Shown in pieces: positions 1 through 12,944 of a DNA stretch of 64,000 nucleotides. How positions within the stretch are numbered: position 1 is the stretch's first letter; the number at the start of each line of letters is the position of its first letter. The position numbers and the translations under genes are program-made. Source of the stretch: Gnetum montanum (lineage: Eukaryota > Streptophyta > Gnetopsida > Gnetales > Gnetaceae); contig MNCI01004933.1 in assembly GCA_015680685.1 (NCBI GenBank), forward strand, positions 63,351 to 127,350, read 5' to 3'. The notes beneath the pieces are model-generated. The model saw nothing but the letters and a program-made list of their open reading frames with translations. It was not told where the DNA came from and made no database searches.

Positions 1-1540
1 CTTGTGGCTTATTCATGATTAGTCAACCACAGCTCATGCTATAGTAGCACAACATGTGGTAAATTAAAAATTCATAATTTTTATTAAAAATTATTTAGAA
101 CTTCAATGTGCTAACATAAATGATCCTTTCATCCATTGCTACAAGCTAAAGCCTAGGATGTATAGGCTAGGTGGAAGACATCTATAGAACCTCTTTTCTG
201 ATTTGTTAGGACAACCATGCTAAATTTGGGATGTTCACCCTAGACTAGGATTTCTCAGAAATTTTGGAACTTCCCTTCTAAAATTTTAAATGTTATTTTG
301 AAATATTAAAAAATATTCTTTGATGATATCTAGTAGCAAAAAGTCTCTAAAATGCATGTATTTACAATGATCTTTCTTTGAACTCATTAAGTTTTCAATT
401 GGGACTCTTGAAATTCCACTTTGAGACTTCCCATTTATCTTTTCACAAGACCTTAGGATCCTCTAAAAATCTTATGAATATCATATTTCATGTACTAAGT
501 GTCTTGAAATATCTCAAACTTGCGCACATGTCTAGCCATCAAGCCATCTCCATTTACATGTTTTGACTCACCAAAATAAGAAATTAGTTAACATCAAACC
601 TTCTAATTATTTTACTTAAATATTTCCTAATTTAAGGATTGCTGCTTTTTTATATTTTTTAAAGTATCTAGGATATTTTTTAAAGTATCTAGAATAATTT
701 TTAAAGAAATTTAGCATTACTTCATAATCAATAACTTTATTTTTAAAGCTACAATGTTACAGAATTGGATTTATCATGGATAAGGATATATAATCACATT
801 GTAGCATTTTCCAACTTTTGGTATGAACTTTCTTTAGTTGCTTCAAAGAAGAAATTACAATGACTATTTTCTTTTCTTAGGAAAATACTTGGAGAAATAA
901 TCTTAAAAATAGTTTTTTATGTTTATCCTTCACTAGCACAATGTTTCCTGCAAAATTATTCTTTCACAACTCTACAGGAACACCTTCACAAATTAGTGTT
1001 AAGTGCTAAATTTGTGATTATAAATGATCTTTTGAATAATATAACCCTTAATATATCAACAATCATGAAATGAAGAGGCACAAACATCTAATTAAATAGA
1101 GACTTACCATTAAACAGAGCATTGATAGGAAAATAGTTGAACAATGATAGAGTTCATGGTAGAGCTAATGAACTACATGCAATGTAAAATAAATTATAAA
1201 CAACAAAAATAAGTTTTAAAAACATAAAATTGATAAGTGAAGAGGAAATTTGATGTGTGGGAAAAGTATCTAAGTTTCCTTTACAAGAAAAGAAATTTCT
1301 TAATTAAATAAATAAATAGAGTTTGACTACTAGGGAGGGCCAAGTGTTACAATTTTGGGAGAATATAGATAAAACCAATAATAAAAACTCAAATTTATAA
1401 GTAAATTAACAATTTTAATGATGAATTTTGATGTATAATAGGTGTAGATATGGATGGAAAAGTTTGGAGTTATTTGGGGTTAGAATTGGATCATTCTTGA
1501 AAAATATCCTAGAACCGACACTAGAAATTTTAAAAATGAT
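1..1540. other. AT-rich DNA without recognisable gene
   Basis: I read both strands and found only short accidental reading frames, with no domain I recognise. The composition is strongly AT-rich, with poly-A and poly-T stretches typical of decayed plant intergenic DNA. It could be the interior of the old element whose possible 3' LTR starts near 2,753. Confidence 0.5.
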
Positions 1541-1559
1541 TAATATTAGGATAGGTCAT

Positions 1560-2420
1560 GATGAAATTATGATGTTGATGCCAGTATCAGCATGTCCATG
1601 TGTGTTGCTACTAGTGCCTGAGGCATTAGATTAGAGCACATAGATTACTGGGAATGCTAGGATGATCAAGGAGCATGCAAGTGATGCAATGGATGCAAGT
1701 GCTTCCATTTTGAATCTCTTTAAATTCAAAAAGTTCTCTTGAATCTTAAGAAATCAACCTCAAATTGATATTTTAAGATGCTATGTATAGTGGTAGGGTT
1801 TCTAAATTTGATCTCAAGATTCAAAGGTAGTTAACTAGATTTTGTTTTTAGAAACTAAAAGTTGAAGTGTAGATGGATTACACTAATGCATATTTGACTA
1901 AGGTAAGTGATACTAATGCAACCTAGCCCATACTATAAAAATTTTCTTAAATTCCATATATCATCTTATATCTTATAATGCTTTTCAAAATTATCAAAGT
2001 TGATACTTTTCATCCTAGGATTGATGTAAACTTATTGCTAGAGATTTGAAGGTGTCAAAACTACAACTAAAATGCATGTTTGAGATACATGCTAAGAATT
2101 TGTTTGAGGTAGATAACAATGACATTAATGTCACCTAGATATCCATAGAAAAATTTCTTATCTTATGCTAGAAAAGTAACTAAGGCAAGTGATGCTAATG
2201 CTAGCATTAGCATCAACTAGCTAGAGTCAAGAAAATTTTCTAGCTCATGTCTTCAAAAAGTTACCAAAATTGCCAAAATTGGTATATGTTATCTTAGGAC
2301 TGATTTGAGTTGGCCACTAAGGGGTTAATGAAAAAAAATAGGCTTCAGCATGATGATTCTATGGTCACTAAGTCTGGTGATGTTGATGCTCATGTTACAT
2401 TACCTATATGATAGTAAGAA
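1560..2420. repeat. Degenerate repeat with palindromic cores
   Basis: Variants of a GTGATGCTAATG-like core recur near 1,571, 1,905, 2,120, 2,190 and 2,378, at irregular spacing. Two of them are perfect palindromes: a 26-nt one at 2,190-2,215 (arm TGATGCTAATGCT followed by its reverse complement) and a 14-nt one, TGACATTAATGTCA, at 2,120-2,133. The sequence between cores is too diverged for a clean period. It could be a decayed satellite or the leader of a retroelement. No coding potential is visible. Confidence 0.35.
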
Positions 2421-2752
2421 TTTATGTATTCTTAATTCTATTGGAAGTAACCAAAATTAATGTTCATATGCTAGATCATGACTTGAAATATCTCTTAGGG
2501 ACCTCTAGGGGCCAAAACATGACTTGTAATGGGGGTTTTGGATATTTCAAGAGCTCAAATAGATGTAGTAACATTGAAACAATACTTTTCTTAGTCACTG
2601 ATGAGTCAAAAAATTAGGTTCAAAATTACCCTCTTTTCATGGATTCTATTGAGACATTAAAGAAGGATCCATTAATAAGAGAATGAATGATGATTTGGTA
2701 ATGTAGTTGTAAAGAAAAGAGGTGGAGGGAAAGAAGTAGAATAAGGGGAAAA

Positions 2753-3690
2753 TGTTAGGATGTTGTTGATAGACTAGTCATGAGGACAATGTTGTTGTAG
2801 CCAGTTTGGCTTTCTCTACATAAGTTAGAGTTCTAAGTACATTCTATGGCTTCTTAACCAAGAGAAATCTTTAGCAGTCTAAATTGAACATGCTACATTA
2901 TTTGTAACATAGTTTTTGAATTTCTATCTTCAACTTACCAACAGTAATATTGCATATAATTAGTAGTGTCATTTTGGCTCTTCTACTGTAGCTTCTCGTT
3001 TTGACATCTCATATTGGATCTAGTGTTCATTCTTTCTCTAGATTTTAATATTCAATGTCAACCTTACTTTTGATGTCCAACATAATATTTGGCCTTAGTA
3101 ACATTTTAGATCTTCAAAATTTAATGTTAGATTGCTTTTAACATTTAATGTCAATTTTTTATTTGATATCTAATGTCAATTCTCACATCAACTAATCTAC
3201 ACATCAATTCTCTTATCTAGAAGCTTCTGGAACCTTTCAGAAGATTCTATGAATTCCAATGAATTATTCCTACATGCTCTACAAGGAATTTTTGAATATA
3301 AATGGAAGAATACTACTAAATAGAAAGGGTTTGGCTTCTTAATGAGTTAGCATTCCTTGCACTAGCCTCTTCAATGAACTATTTACTACTTTTAGCTATC
3401 TTTGTTATTTAGTGTAGTTATTCTCCTTTGTAATTGGTGATTTGGAGACTCTTTCCAAACATTTTACTTCTCTACAAAATAACTAATATCTCTCTAAATA
3501 TACTAGATTCTCTAATTTTTCTCTCCTTTTCTCTATTTATGTACTTATATCCCCTTCATGTTCTCCTCTTGACATACAGAGAATTACTTGGAATCAAGTT
3601 AAGACACTAACATGATCTATCTATCTTCTTGAATAGCTTCTAAATCTATAATTTTTCTTATTAGATCTGCATTAGGTACATGCATTAGAT
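2753..3690 (+). repeat. Candidate LTR (3' LTR of an old element)
   Basis: A purine-rich stretch ending AATAAGGGGAAAA, polypurine-tract-like, runs directly into TGTTAGGATG, a typical plant LTR start. The next ~0.9 kb is non-coding. The right boundary is uncertain: GCATTAGGTACA near 3,670-3,680 is a possible LTR end. I cannot find a partner LTR in the window, and the element interior upstream is unrecognisable, so this may be a decayed single LTR. Confidence 0.3.
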
Positions 3691-4774
3691 CTGCCTCTAA
3701 TCCTTGGTACAAATCAAGAAGTATCTTTAGTAGGTTTTCATTTTTTAATTTTTCTAAGAATTTATATTTTCCTATTTTATTCATTTATATTTTTACTGTT
3801 GTTTATATTTTCATTAGATATCTTTTTTTTTCTTTTTGCATTTTCCCCCTTGGAACTTGCACATTAATGAAATAGATCTACTTCATTTTGCATACTATTT
3901 TTAAATGCTTTTATTTCTAGCCACACGCATGCTCATTTTTATCACACATCATCCTATTTCATTTTTCTAGTTATACATGTTTTTTCTTTTATTTCTCTTA
4001 GCTATTTTACAATAACATGTTTCACTCTCTACTTAATACCCACTAACATTTAGTGAAAGTGTTCAACTTAGATTTTTAGATTTTTCCAATGATCTAGAAG
4101 TTCCCTTTCAATTTGAGGAAAATTAGTTTCAAAATTACTTTTCCTAGACTATTTGGTGGCCATGAGATTTCTTGGCTCAATTTCATGTTACGTTGTGTTA
4201 GATCTTGGATTTTTACAATTGTTACTATAACATATTTCTAGCACTAGAAGGAGGACCTTAGTGAAGCTAAGTGTTTTTTCTAGGATTTTCTCTTTTTCTA
4301 TGTTCTTGGGTTTTGCTTCTACACCTTTTTTAAGTATTCTTGACATATCACATTGATACATTGATATCACATCATTTTCTTGTAACTCTAACATTGTTAC
4401 TAGCATTTCTTTTGTTAACTCTCATTGATACATGACATCATATCAATTATCTATGAATTCAATGTGTTCTTTAAACAAAAACTTATCACCTTCTATTCCA
4501 AGTATGAACTTGTTTGCAAGGATGAACTAATGCATTTGGTAACATCACTATGAAATTATCATCATTTATAGCTATGGTTTCATTATCTAGCTTGAGCTTC
4601 TTCAAGATCTAAAAGATTATGGATTTGAGGAAAAATCAAGGACTCTTAGAAAGTTTAAGCTTAAATAACTTCTACATAGCCTATGATAAATGAGAGCTAG
4701 GATATCTTCTAATACCTAAAATGTTTAAGCTCATGGTAGAATATGAGTGCACTAATGATTTTTCATCTTTCTTT
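3691..4774. other. Non-coding AT-rich stretch
   Basis: No domain, RNA gene or clear repeat is visible. The short frames here, including a minus-strand one at 4,188-4,406, give low-complexity translations without family motifs. Confidence 0.4.
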
Positions 4775-5800
4775 TTACTGTATCCGTTTTTCTTGGACTG
4801 CTTTAAAATGAAAAACTAAATGTGAGCACATTCTATAGAACCTTTTCATGGGCCCAAAAATTCGTTTTCATGTGATCTATATATTTCCAGTTTTGACAAT
4901 TTCTCACTCTTGCATGATCTATGTGGCTCAAGTTTAGCAACCCTAAATTAGATTTGAACAAATCCAGGCCTACAAATAGGGGTTGAGCATCCAAATTTTG
5001 GAGGATTTTGAGAGCTTTTTGAAGAGAGATGACAAAAATAGAGAGAGATAGATATCTTTGCATGCAAAATAGATCTTCTTTGCATGAAATAGTAAGGTAG
5101 GACTTTGTCAGGAGGCATCTCTTGCAAACATATTTTTGTGAAAATATCTTTTAAGATTTGTAAGTACTTGGAAAACTTTAAAAGATTAAAAGCATGAGTA
5201 TCTACTACCACTACAACACCCATATGCTTCTTAAGCATCCTCAATATCTTCATGCACTTTTGGTGTTACTCCCAGAGATAGCATTCTCAAGCTTCTATAG
5301 CACTTCTAGAGTTTTAAATTTTAGGCTTCCACATCATTTTCTTAGCCATTGCATCAATGACAAGAACCTTACTTGAAATAGCTCTATTTTGGCCTAGAAT
5401 TAGCTTTGGATCACATCAACAACTTCTCCATCATCCATCCCATCATTTCTATTTTCCCTTTTTAATTTGTCTTTTACTCCAAATCTAAGCTCTTTTTATC
5501 AAATTTATTCCTCTATCTCTCTTGTGTTTCTTCTTGTAATATTAATTTATGGTTTGGGCTTCCATAGGAGGTAAACACTCTAATTTTTTCCTTTTTATTG
5601 ATACAACACTTAGGATCTTCTTCCATATTGAAAAAATTTCATTAAAAAAAACTTCACTTTTTTGTTGCTCCTTGTTATTCCTAATTTGTGTGTAGTAGAC
5701 TAATTTCATATTTGATTGGAGGACTCATGGCCTTTTGTTTTATAACCATTTATTTATCATTTATTTGAAGACCATTTATAGCTATGCACTAAGTATCTTT
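4775..5800 (+). repeat. ~1-kb dispersed block, copy A
   Basis: This block is clearly homologous to 12,945-13,975 in the same orientation. Shared landmarks include a phrase ending GCAACCCTAAATTA, then GCATCCAAATTTT ~60 bases on, and near the end ACTAAGTATCT. Many substitutions and small indels separate the copies, so the duplication is old. Each copy is followed by retrotransposon gag remnants, so the block is probably the LTR or 5' leader of a Ty3/gypsy family, but no LTR ends or primer site are clear. Confidence 0.55.
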
Positions 5801-6316
5801 GTAGGAATAGAAGGATCATTTATGCAGAAACGTTTTTAACACTAGAAGAAGGGAATGTAGGATCTCTAGTGTTTTGAACTTATCTTCGAGCATCCTATAG
5901 GTTCTTTCTAGCACTTACAATTTTATTACTTTTAGTATTTTTACATTGTTTATTTTCCTTTTCCTTTTTATACTTGATCCTTGTTTCTTTGCTGAGTGTG
6001 CATAGGAGATTCTCTTTGATACTATGATAGGGCAAGGATCCAATTTCTTCTAAGCATCTCAAATCCATATGCTGAAGAAAATATGGAAAGCCTAGGTCCT
6101 TGCAGCATTCATGACACAACATGACTATAAATTCACATGCACAAAAAGGAAACTAAGCATCACATTGCATGAGAACTAGTTAAGAAGGATGGTTGAATAT
6201 GAACTAGCTAATGTTTGGTATCTTTCTTTTCCGATCTAAACTAACCCATTGCGCTTACCCAGTCTTAGCAATCCACATTAGTAAACTATTTTATTCTTAG
6301 GGAAATAATCCAGGCC

Positions 6317-7983
6317 ATGGAAAGTGCTATTATTGAACATCTCATTAGGATTCCTAACATTAATATTACTAGTAAGAACTTGTACTTCCATGATGAATCA
6401 AGCAACCATAGTGGACACATCAGTGTTCATGGTGAGGATGAGAAAGAGCCTCCTCATGCTTCTTTTTCTATGGATCATTTTCATTCACCAAACATCTCCA
6501 TCATGCAGCATGTAAACATAATTATCTCTTCCAACCTCTTTTTAATGCCTGAACCATAAAATATCTTTACCTCATTGCCTACTTTGATTAACCCTACTTC
6601 CATGATTCCACGAGCAACTAGTATACCACTCATATATAGTCTCTTTATAAACACCAATACTATCAATCCATCATCCTATCTTCCATGTCCCAACTTAATG
6701 TTAAACCCTTTTCAACCAATATCACATATGCCACAAACTCAATCATCATAAGTGTCACTACCATTTATTCCACCTATGTAGCATGTCCTCTATTATAGTG
6801 CACCTTAAAGTTTCATGATAGCTATTATACCATCATAGTCATATTTATCCTCCCATAAATCCTTTTTGGGGTAATCCTAAAGTTCCATCACTTCCTACTA
6901 TTGCACATAAATTGATGCTTTTACTACAATGCCTCATGTCTAGGCTTTAGGAGAATGAAGAATATACTTGAAAAGCCACAACAAATGCATGGGGGCAGCC
7001 CTATAGTCTTCATCACACATCTTCTTTCTAATCCTATTAGTCCTTTGATTCTACCTACTAAAGTTCCCAAATGCATTTTTTTTTCAAATTTCACTAAGTA
7101 TAATTGGGAACCTAATCTTTTAAATGATGTCATTAGCTTCTATAATGAGTGCTTGCTACTTGCTAATTATCCCCATACCATCCTTAGAAGCATTTCTAAC
7201 TCTTTAACAAGTAAAGCACTTGAATGGTATATATAAATCCCCATGGATCTATCACATCCTTGAAGCAACTCTTTACTACCTTACACATCAAATAAGTACA
7301 CAATGATTCTAACTCCAAATTCATCTCTAGGTGGACACCGACGACCATGAAGCTTACACATCAATGACTTGAAGATCACTTGCTAGACATTTTTTAAGGG
7401 TCTATGAATGACTATATTAGAGGAATGAGGTCAACCCTAGGCCACTTAGCCTCCATGATGCAATCACCTCTACTAAATATATTAAGAAGATAATAATTCA
7501 GCAAAATTATCTAGTGTGAGTTAATTTTAAAAACAAAGTAAACAAATTTGTAGGTAAAGAAAAGTTTATCTAAAAACACTCGTCAAACAATAGTGTGAGT
7601 GAAGTAACCCACAATAGTTTCATCATTAGGTGATGAGGGGAATAGGAATGCAAGCTCAAATTTGAAGCCTAGCAATGATGGACAAAACTTGTTCAATAAT
7701 GGTGGGAATTCAAGAGTGTCACAAAAAGACTAGTCTAAGTACCATAAATTTTCAATGATATACATACAACTGTATAATAGGCTACTATAGGATGGACACC
7801 TAATACCTACACAAGTTTTAGAATAAATGAAGGTGCAATTCAAAAGGCTTCAAAACATGGTCATTGATCCTTCCCAGTGAATGGAAGAATAGCCACTTGT
7901 TCCTAAGTTGTACAATCCCAACAAGTTTTCTTTTTATCATGAGGCACCAGGTTATGATAGTGAGGATTGTGACATCCTTGAAG
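6317..7983 (+). pseudogene. Ty3/gypsy gag remnant, first copy
   Basis: The clearest part, about 6,955-7,233, reads as a retrotransposon gag core. A KYNWEPNL-like stretch is followed by YNECLLL and the conserved 'SLTSKALEWY' signature, which matches the usual S-L-x-G-x-A-L-x-W-Y of Ty3 gag. Past the stop at 7,234 the frame is broken, but the gag pattern can be followed to about 7,450. A shorter open stretch at 6,317-6,559 lies upstream. The second copy near 14,900-15,070 has the same motif order. Frameshifts and stops make it non-functional. Confidence 0.6.
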
Positions 7984-8299
7984 ATGATGTTTAGGTGCTA
8001 GTAGAATAAGGAGGCATCGTTTTCAATACTCCTATCTAGAGTAGTACTTAAAACATGTGAATTTATAAGAATCCTATAAATTTCCATTAAAAAAATGTCA
8101 ACCTTTTACCTGAAACCCAAAGAAAAGCATGCATGAGCCCCCTTTTTTATCCAAATGGATCTGTCCTATTATTAATCTTTTGAATTCTCATATTTTACCT
8201 CATTAAGCACTAAGAAATCTTGTGTATTCAAACTTCCATGAAATAATGCAAAATGCCCCTCCTACCTAGAATGTATGAAGGGCTTCATTATTCATTGAT

Positions 8300-9330
8300 A
8301 TGACTCAATATGATGATGTTCCTACACCATCCCAACATCTGTTCTCTTATCCTTCCTCTTCTTCAAGGAACAGAGATCCCATGCTTACTCACCCTCTTCA
8401 TTATCCTCGTATCTTGCCCAATGTTATGCATCCACCATATTTTCCTTTCTCTTCATCTAAGTCACAAGAGCCTCCCTTGCTCCCTACCTCTACTTCACCT
8501 ATTATAATCCTCAAAAGGGCTTAAAAGGAGGCAATAACTGATTATAAGGGGAAAAAGAAGAAATTAACTAGTAAGCCAAATAAAAAGAAATTTTTATTTC
8601 AAGCTGCATTAAATGAAAATCCTCTTGCTTTCATAGTTATCTCAACTCCACCAACCATATTTGATGTTGTTTCCCTTGCACCAATTTCCAAAAATCCAGT
8701 TTTTAGAACTAAGGCTATCTCCCAAATTATTGCTACCATGAACTCAAAAGGGATAAACTTTTTCCTCTCTGACCTTATTTCCACTTTAAAGGAACATCAT
8801 TTGGCATTGGAGGAGGTGCTAAAGTCCATTATGGTGCCTTTGGGAATTCAACACTATGTTCATTTCTTCTTATTAGTGTTCAATCATTTATTTTATGAAG
8901 CTTACTATTTGATCTTTAAAGGGAAGAACATCAAATTTCATCTTGCGATGGGTTTCATGTGCCAACTTCTGATTTAGATTACCTTACAGATCAGAGACTA
9001 TGTATTGCTACCATTAATGCACATGGATGATGGAGCTATAAATAATGTCATATCATGGATAATCATTGAGCATTTGAGCCTTGAAAAATAAGTAATGTAC
9101 TCTAACTACAATTCTTATATAGTTTTATTTAGTGATGTTACAACAAAAATCCTAGGGAAAATAAAATTATTATTTTTTATATAGGGAGTATTATCATGTC
9201 TAAGGCTAAATTCTCTATCATTAGAGATTCATCTTAGATTAATGCTATTCTAGGATGACCATGGTTAGTGCATCACCATGTTTTTTCATCACCCTTGCAT
9301 TAAGAGATATACTTTCTTTTAAAGAAGAGA
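8300..9330 (+). pseudogene. Ty3/gypsy gag C-terminus and aspartic protease remnant
   Basis: One frame is open from 8,300 to 8,977 except for a single TAA near 8,522. It is proline- and serine-rich, then lysine-rich, like the spacer between gag and protease. Around 9,010-9,330, in shifting frames, protease landmarks appear: a DDGAINNVIS segment (active-site region, usually D-x-G-A) and later an NAILG segment followed by PW, the usual C-terminal protease signature. Reverse transcriptase is not seen before the gap at 10,623. Clearly decayed. Confidence 0.5.
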
Positions 9331-9479
9331 GAAATGGTTTTTCATATCAATCCCAACATCCTAGCTATCTCAAGATTAGATGTATTGGAAGAGACTAGAT
9401 TAGGATTGAAACACCACCAATTTTAGGCTTTTGCAATTCCATCATAGATTTTCCTAAGTGTCAAAGTTTGGAAAACAAA

Positions 9480-10160
9480 TTTCTAAGTCTAGTGTCATGT
9501 TGTGCAGCATAGATAGCATAGCACACATGAAGTCCTAATTTTTGGCAAAATGTTTCTAAGTCTACCTGTTATGCTCTTTAGCACAACTAGCATAGCACAC
9601 ACTTCCATGACCAGTCTACACAAATGTCAATCCAAAAGAAGTCAAGGGTCACTGGGGGTGGACCAAAGAATTTGGAAAATTTTCTATCTCTCAGATTGTC
9701 AAGCTTGCTATGCTCTCTAGCTTACTCAGCTTGACATATATCCCAGTTTCCAGTTCACCTAGGCATTAGGCTAGATGTTGTCAAAGGTACTCAACATGGA
9801 AAAAATAGTTTGGAAAATTTTCTATCTTTTGGGCCTAACACGCTCTACTACGTTTCCCAACGTACCAAACTTGAGAAGTTTTAGGGCCAAACTTTATCTA
9901 AGTGTTGGATAAGAATCTATCATGCTATTTAGACATGGGAGATGCATTTGAAAATTTTTTGACTTCCAAGGTTGCTTGTCTTGATACACCCTAGAGTGTG
10001 GTCAATGTACCATGAAGAAACATTGCAAATTTTGGCAAAATTCATCAAACTACTTGTGCTACGCTCTGCTACACTATTTAGCATAGATAGCATGACAAGT
10101 TAAAATTTGCAAATTTTTTCTAAGTGTTCACGCTATTCTCCATCACGCTGTGCAGTGTAG
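9480..10160. repeat. Degenerate short-period repeat
   Basis: Variants of a motif like CACGCTNTGCAGCATAGATAGCATGACAC recur near 9,487, 9,555, 10,050 and 10,130, with weaker versions near 9,690 and 9,835. They are separated by copies of a 'GGAAAATTTTCTATCT' or 'CAAATTTT' phrase. The half-sites GCTANNCT and AGCATAGATAGC make some units weakly self-complementary. It looks like a diverged subrepeat in an LTR or leader. Confidence 0.35.
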
Positions 10161-10499
10161 ACAACGCGACACAAGGAAAATGCCTCCGAATGCCTCCAGA
10201 AGCTCCCAAAACTTAGCATCAATCTTCATTTTAGCTCTGACATCCCTCTGATGGCCAAGATTAGTAGTCTACTTTACTTTTGCACCTCCCATTGATCCCC
10301 AAAATTGTCCCTATGCTTGACCCTACTCAGAAGAGGTGGAAGACGTAGTCCTTCAGACTCCGACACATGTAGTCTAAGCAATGTGGTCACAGTTTGGCAG
10401 TTTCTGAGTTCCCATTTCTATCCTGCAGTTGCATAACATGTTAGTGTGACTTGTCCATGCTCATGCTACATGGGACCTAGGCCATGTGCCATCCAATCC

Positions 10500-10622
10500 G
10501 CATCTCATGTCAACCCTAACCATATAAATGCCCTAATAATCACCATTTTAGTGGTTGGCTGAAAAATCATTTTAAGCACTAAGCATTAGATCACTCTTAG
10601 CATCTTCACTACTCTCGCACCT
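10500..10622 (+). promoter_or_regulatory. Possible TATA-containing promoter next to the gap
   Basis: TATAAATG at about 10,522-10,529 sits in less AT-rich DNA and is followed by a stretch that could be a transcript start. The surrounding sequence has the look of an LTR U3/R boundary, but the assembly gap cuts off the rest. Tentative. Confidence 0.25.
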
Positions 10623-11297
10623 NNNNNNNNNNNNNNNNNNNNNNNNNNNNNNNNNNNNNNNNNNNNNNNNNNNNNNNNNNNNNNNNNNNNNNNNNNNNNN
10701 NNNNNNNNNNNNNNNNNNNNNNNNNNNNNNNNNNNNNNNNNNNNNNNNNNNNNNNNNNNNNNNNNNNNNNNNNNNNNNNNNNNNNNNNNNNNNNNNNNNN
10801 NNNNNNNNNNNNNNNNNNNNNNNNNNNNNNNNNNNNNNNNNNNNNNNNNNNNNNNNNNNNNNNNNNNNNNNNNNNNNNNNNNNNNNNNNNNNNNNNNNNN
10901 NNNNNNNNNNNNNNNNNNNNNNNNNNNNNNNNNNNNNNNNNNNNNNNNNNNNNNNNNNNNNNNNNNNNNNNNNNNNNNNNNNNNNNNNNNNNNNNNNNNN
11001 NNNNNNNNNNNNNNNNNNNNNNNNNNNNNNNNNNNNNNNNNNNNNNNNNNNNNNNNNNNNNNNNNNNNNNNNNNNNNNNNNNNNNNNNNNNNNNNNNNNN
11101 NNNNNNNNNNNNNNNNNNNNNNNNNNNNNNNNNNNNNNNNNNNNNNNNNNNNNNNNNNNNNNNNNNNNNNNNNNNNNNNNNNNNNNNNNNNNNNNNNNNN
11201 NNNNNNNNNNNNNNNNNNNNNNNNNNNNNNNNNNNNNNNNNNNNNNNNNNNNNNNNNNNNNNNNNNNNNNNNNNNNNNNNNNNNNNNNNNNNNNNNN
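10623..11297. other. Assembly gap (675 N)
   Basis: Unresolved bases. The long reading frame that spans it on the minus strand is an artefact of the N run. Confidence 0.99.
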
Positions 11298-12944
11298 TTT
11301 TTTCTTCTTTGTTATACATTTTTCTTAGTGTTTCCCTTCTTGTTGCTTTAGAAAAAAAACTAATAAAACAATAGAAACAAAGAAACTAAAATATCATAAA
11401 TATTTAAAAACTTAAAATCCATAAAAAGATTCCCAATATCATAGTTCTTAATCAACAAAGGATTCATACAAACACAAATACACCATCCTATAAACACATC
11501 AAATATATCAATTAAAATTAATATTCCATTATTTCTGGTTTATCCTTTCCTCACAAGCATCATCTCTTCATCTCTTGTGGTTTTCCATCTCTCTTTTCTC
11601 TTTTCTCTTTTCCTTAATCATTATTCATCATTGTTCCCAATATCTATGAAACATTTATTCCTTAATTAGTTTGAAGTCTAACTATCATCATCTTGATTAT
11701 CCTTAATCTAGTATTAGCCTAACTATTATCATTTTGAGAACTCTATTCATAACTACGTAGGTACATTCTAGTTGGGCATACCTTGATATCTATGATAACA
11801 TTATCTATCATCAAGTAGTGACAATGTCTTACATCATCTCAAAGATGGCTCCTTCATTGATAAAAGAAAAAATAAAAATAAAGAGAGAAAGATCAAGCCT
11901 CATAAAGATTGATCTAACTCTTTTTTTCCCATCTCATCTACATTTTATTATAGCATTTTTACCTCCTCTCTATCTCATATTCTATTTTTTTCTCTAGCTA
12001 TTTTCTTTATATTTCTTTATGCTATCTCTCTTTCTACTTTATGCGCTTAGTACAACTAGTAAGATTTTTGAGTAACTAAATATCTCATTACTTCAAGTGA
12101 GGGTATGATTGAGTGTATTATTGAGTAGGATAAAAAGAGATTATTTTGACAATATATATGACATCCTATTCACTCATAAAATATGTACAAGTTAGCCATG
12201 CCTTACTTTTGTAGCATAGCACCATCCTCTTGATTGGTGTATGGGTGATATACTCTTTTATCCTCTTAGTTTTTTACTTTTTCCTTTCACATGGTATAAC
12301 TTCAACTTTCATGTGCTATATTTTTATTTTTTTTCTTTTTTTCCTTCTCCTTATTTATTTTCATTCCTCTCTATATTTAGTATTAGTGAGGCTGAACAAC
12401 TATCTCTTCCATGATGTAGTGAGAAAGTGTTAAGTAAAGAGTGATGTAAGGAGTGTGAAACCTACATATGAGTAAGGTAAGGAAGATATTAGCTCTATGA
12501 ATTTAGCCATGTTACACTTCTTTAACATAGCATCTCTCTATTGGTGTATAGGCAATGTCCCTCATTTCTTTCTCTAATTTTATTATTTGCTCAATTTTGC
12601 AAGTCCATTTTTCATCTCTTCCTTCTTACTTATCTAGTATTTCTTATAATCTCCTTGTCTACCTCATTCCCTTTTCTTTCATTAGCACTTTTAGTGAGAA
12701 TTAATTGATTTTTCAATTCTAGAAACGGTTTGTTAAGGGCATAAGTGGGAAAAGATGTGAATATCATAAATGAAATCCTTTCGACTATCTTGAGTGTAGG
12801 ATTTAGCCACATCCCTTTCTATGGTGTAGCACTATCTTCCCACTTTTTTCTCTTTATTAGGTACATCAATTCAAAATCCAATCTCTTCTTGATAGATCCT
12901 CCTTCAAAACCTTAGCAACATTCATCATGAGGAGGTAATGTTGT
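11298..12944. other. AT- and CT-rich non-coding stretch
   Basis: Long pyrimidine-rich runs (CTCTTTTCTCTTTTC-type near 11,590) and no recognisable domain on either strand. Probably decayed retroelement sequence upstream of the second 1-kb block. Confidence 0.4.

Noticed and set aside
10609-11319. 236-codon minus-strand frame
   Set aside because: Almost entirely unknown residues from the N run.
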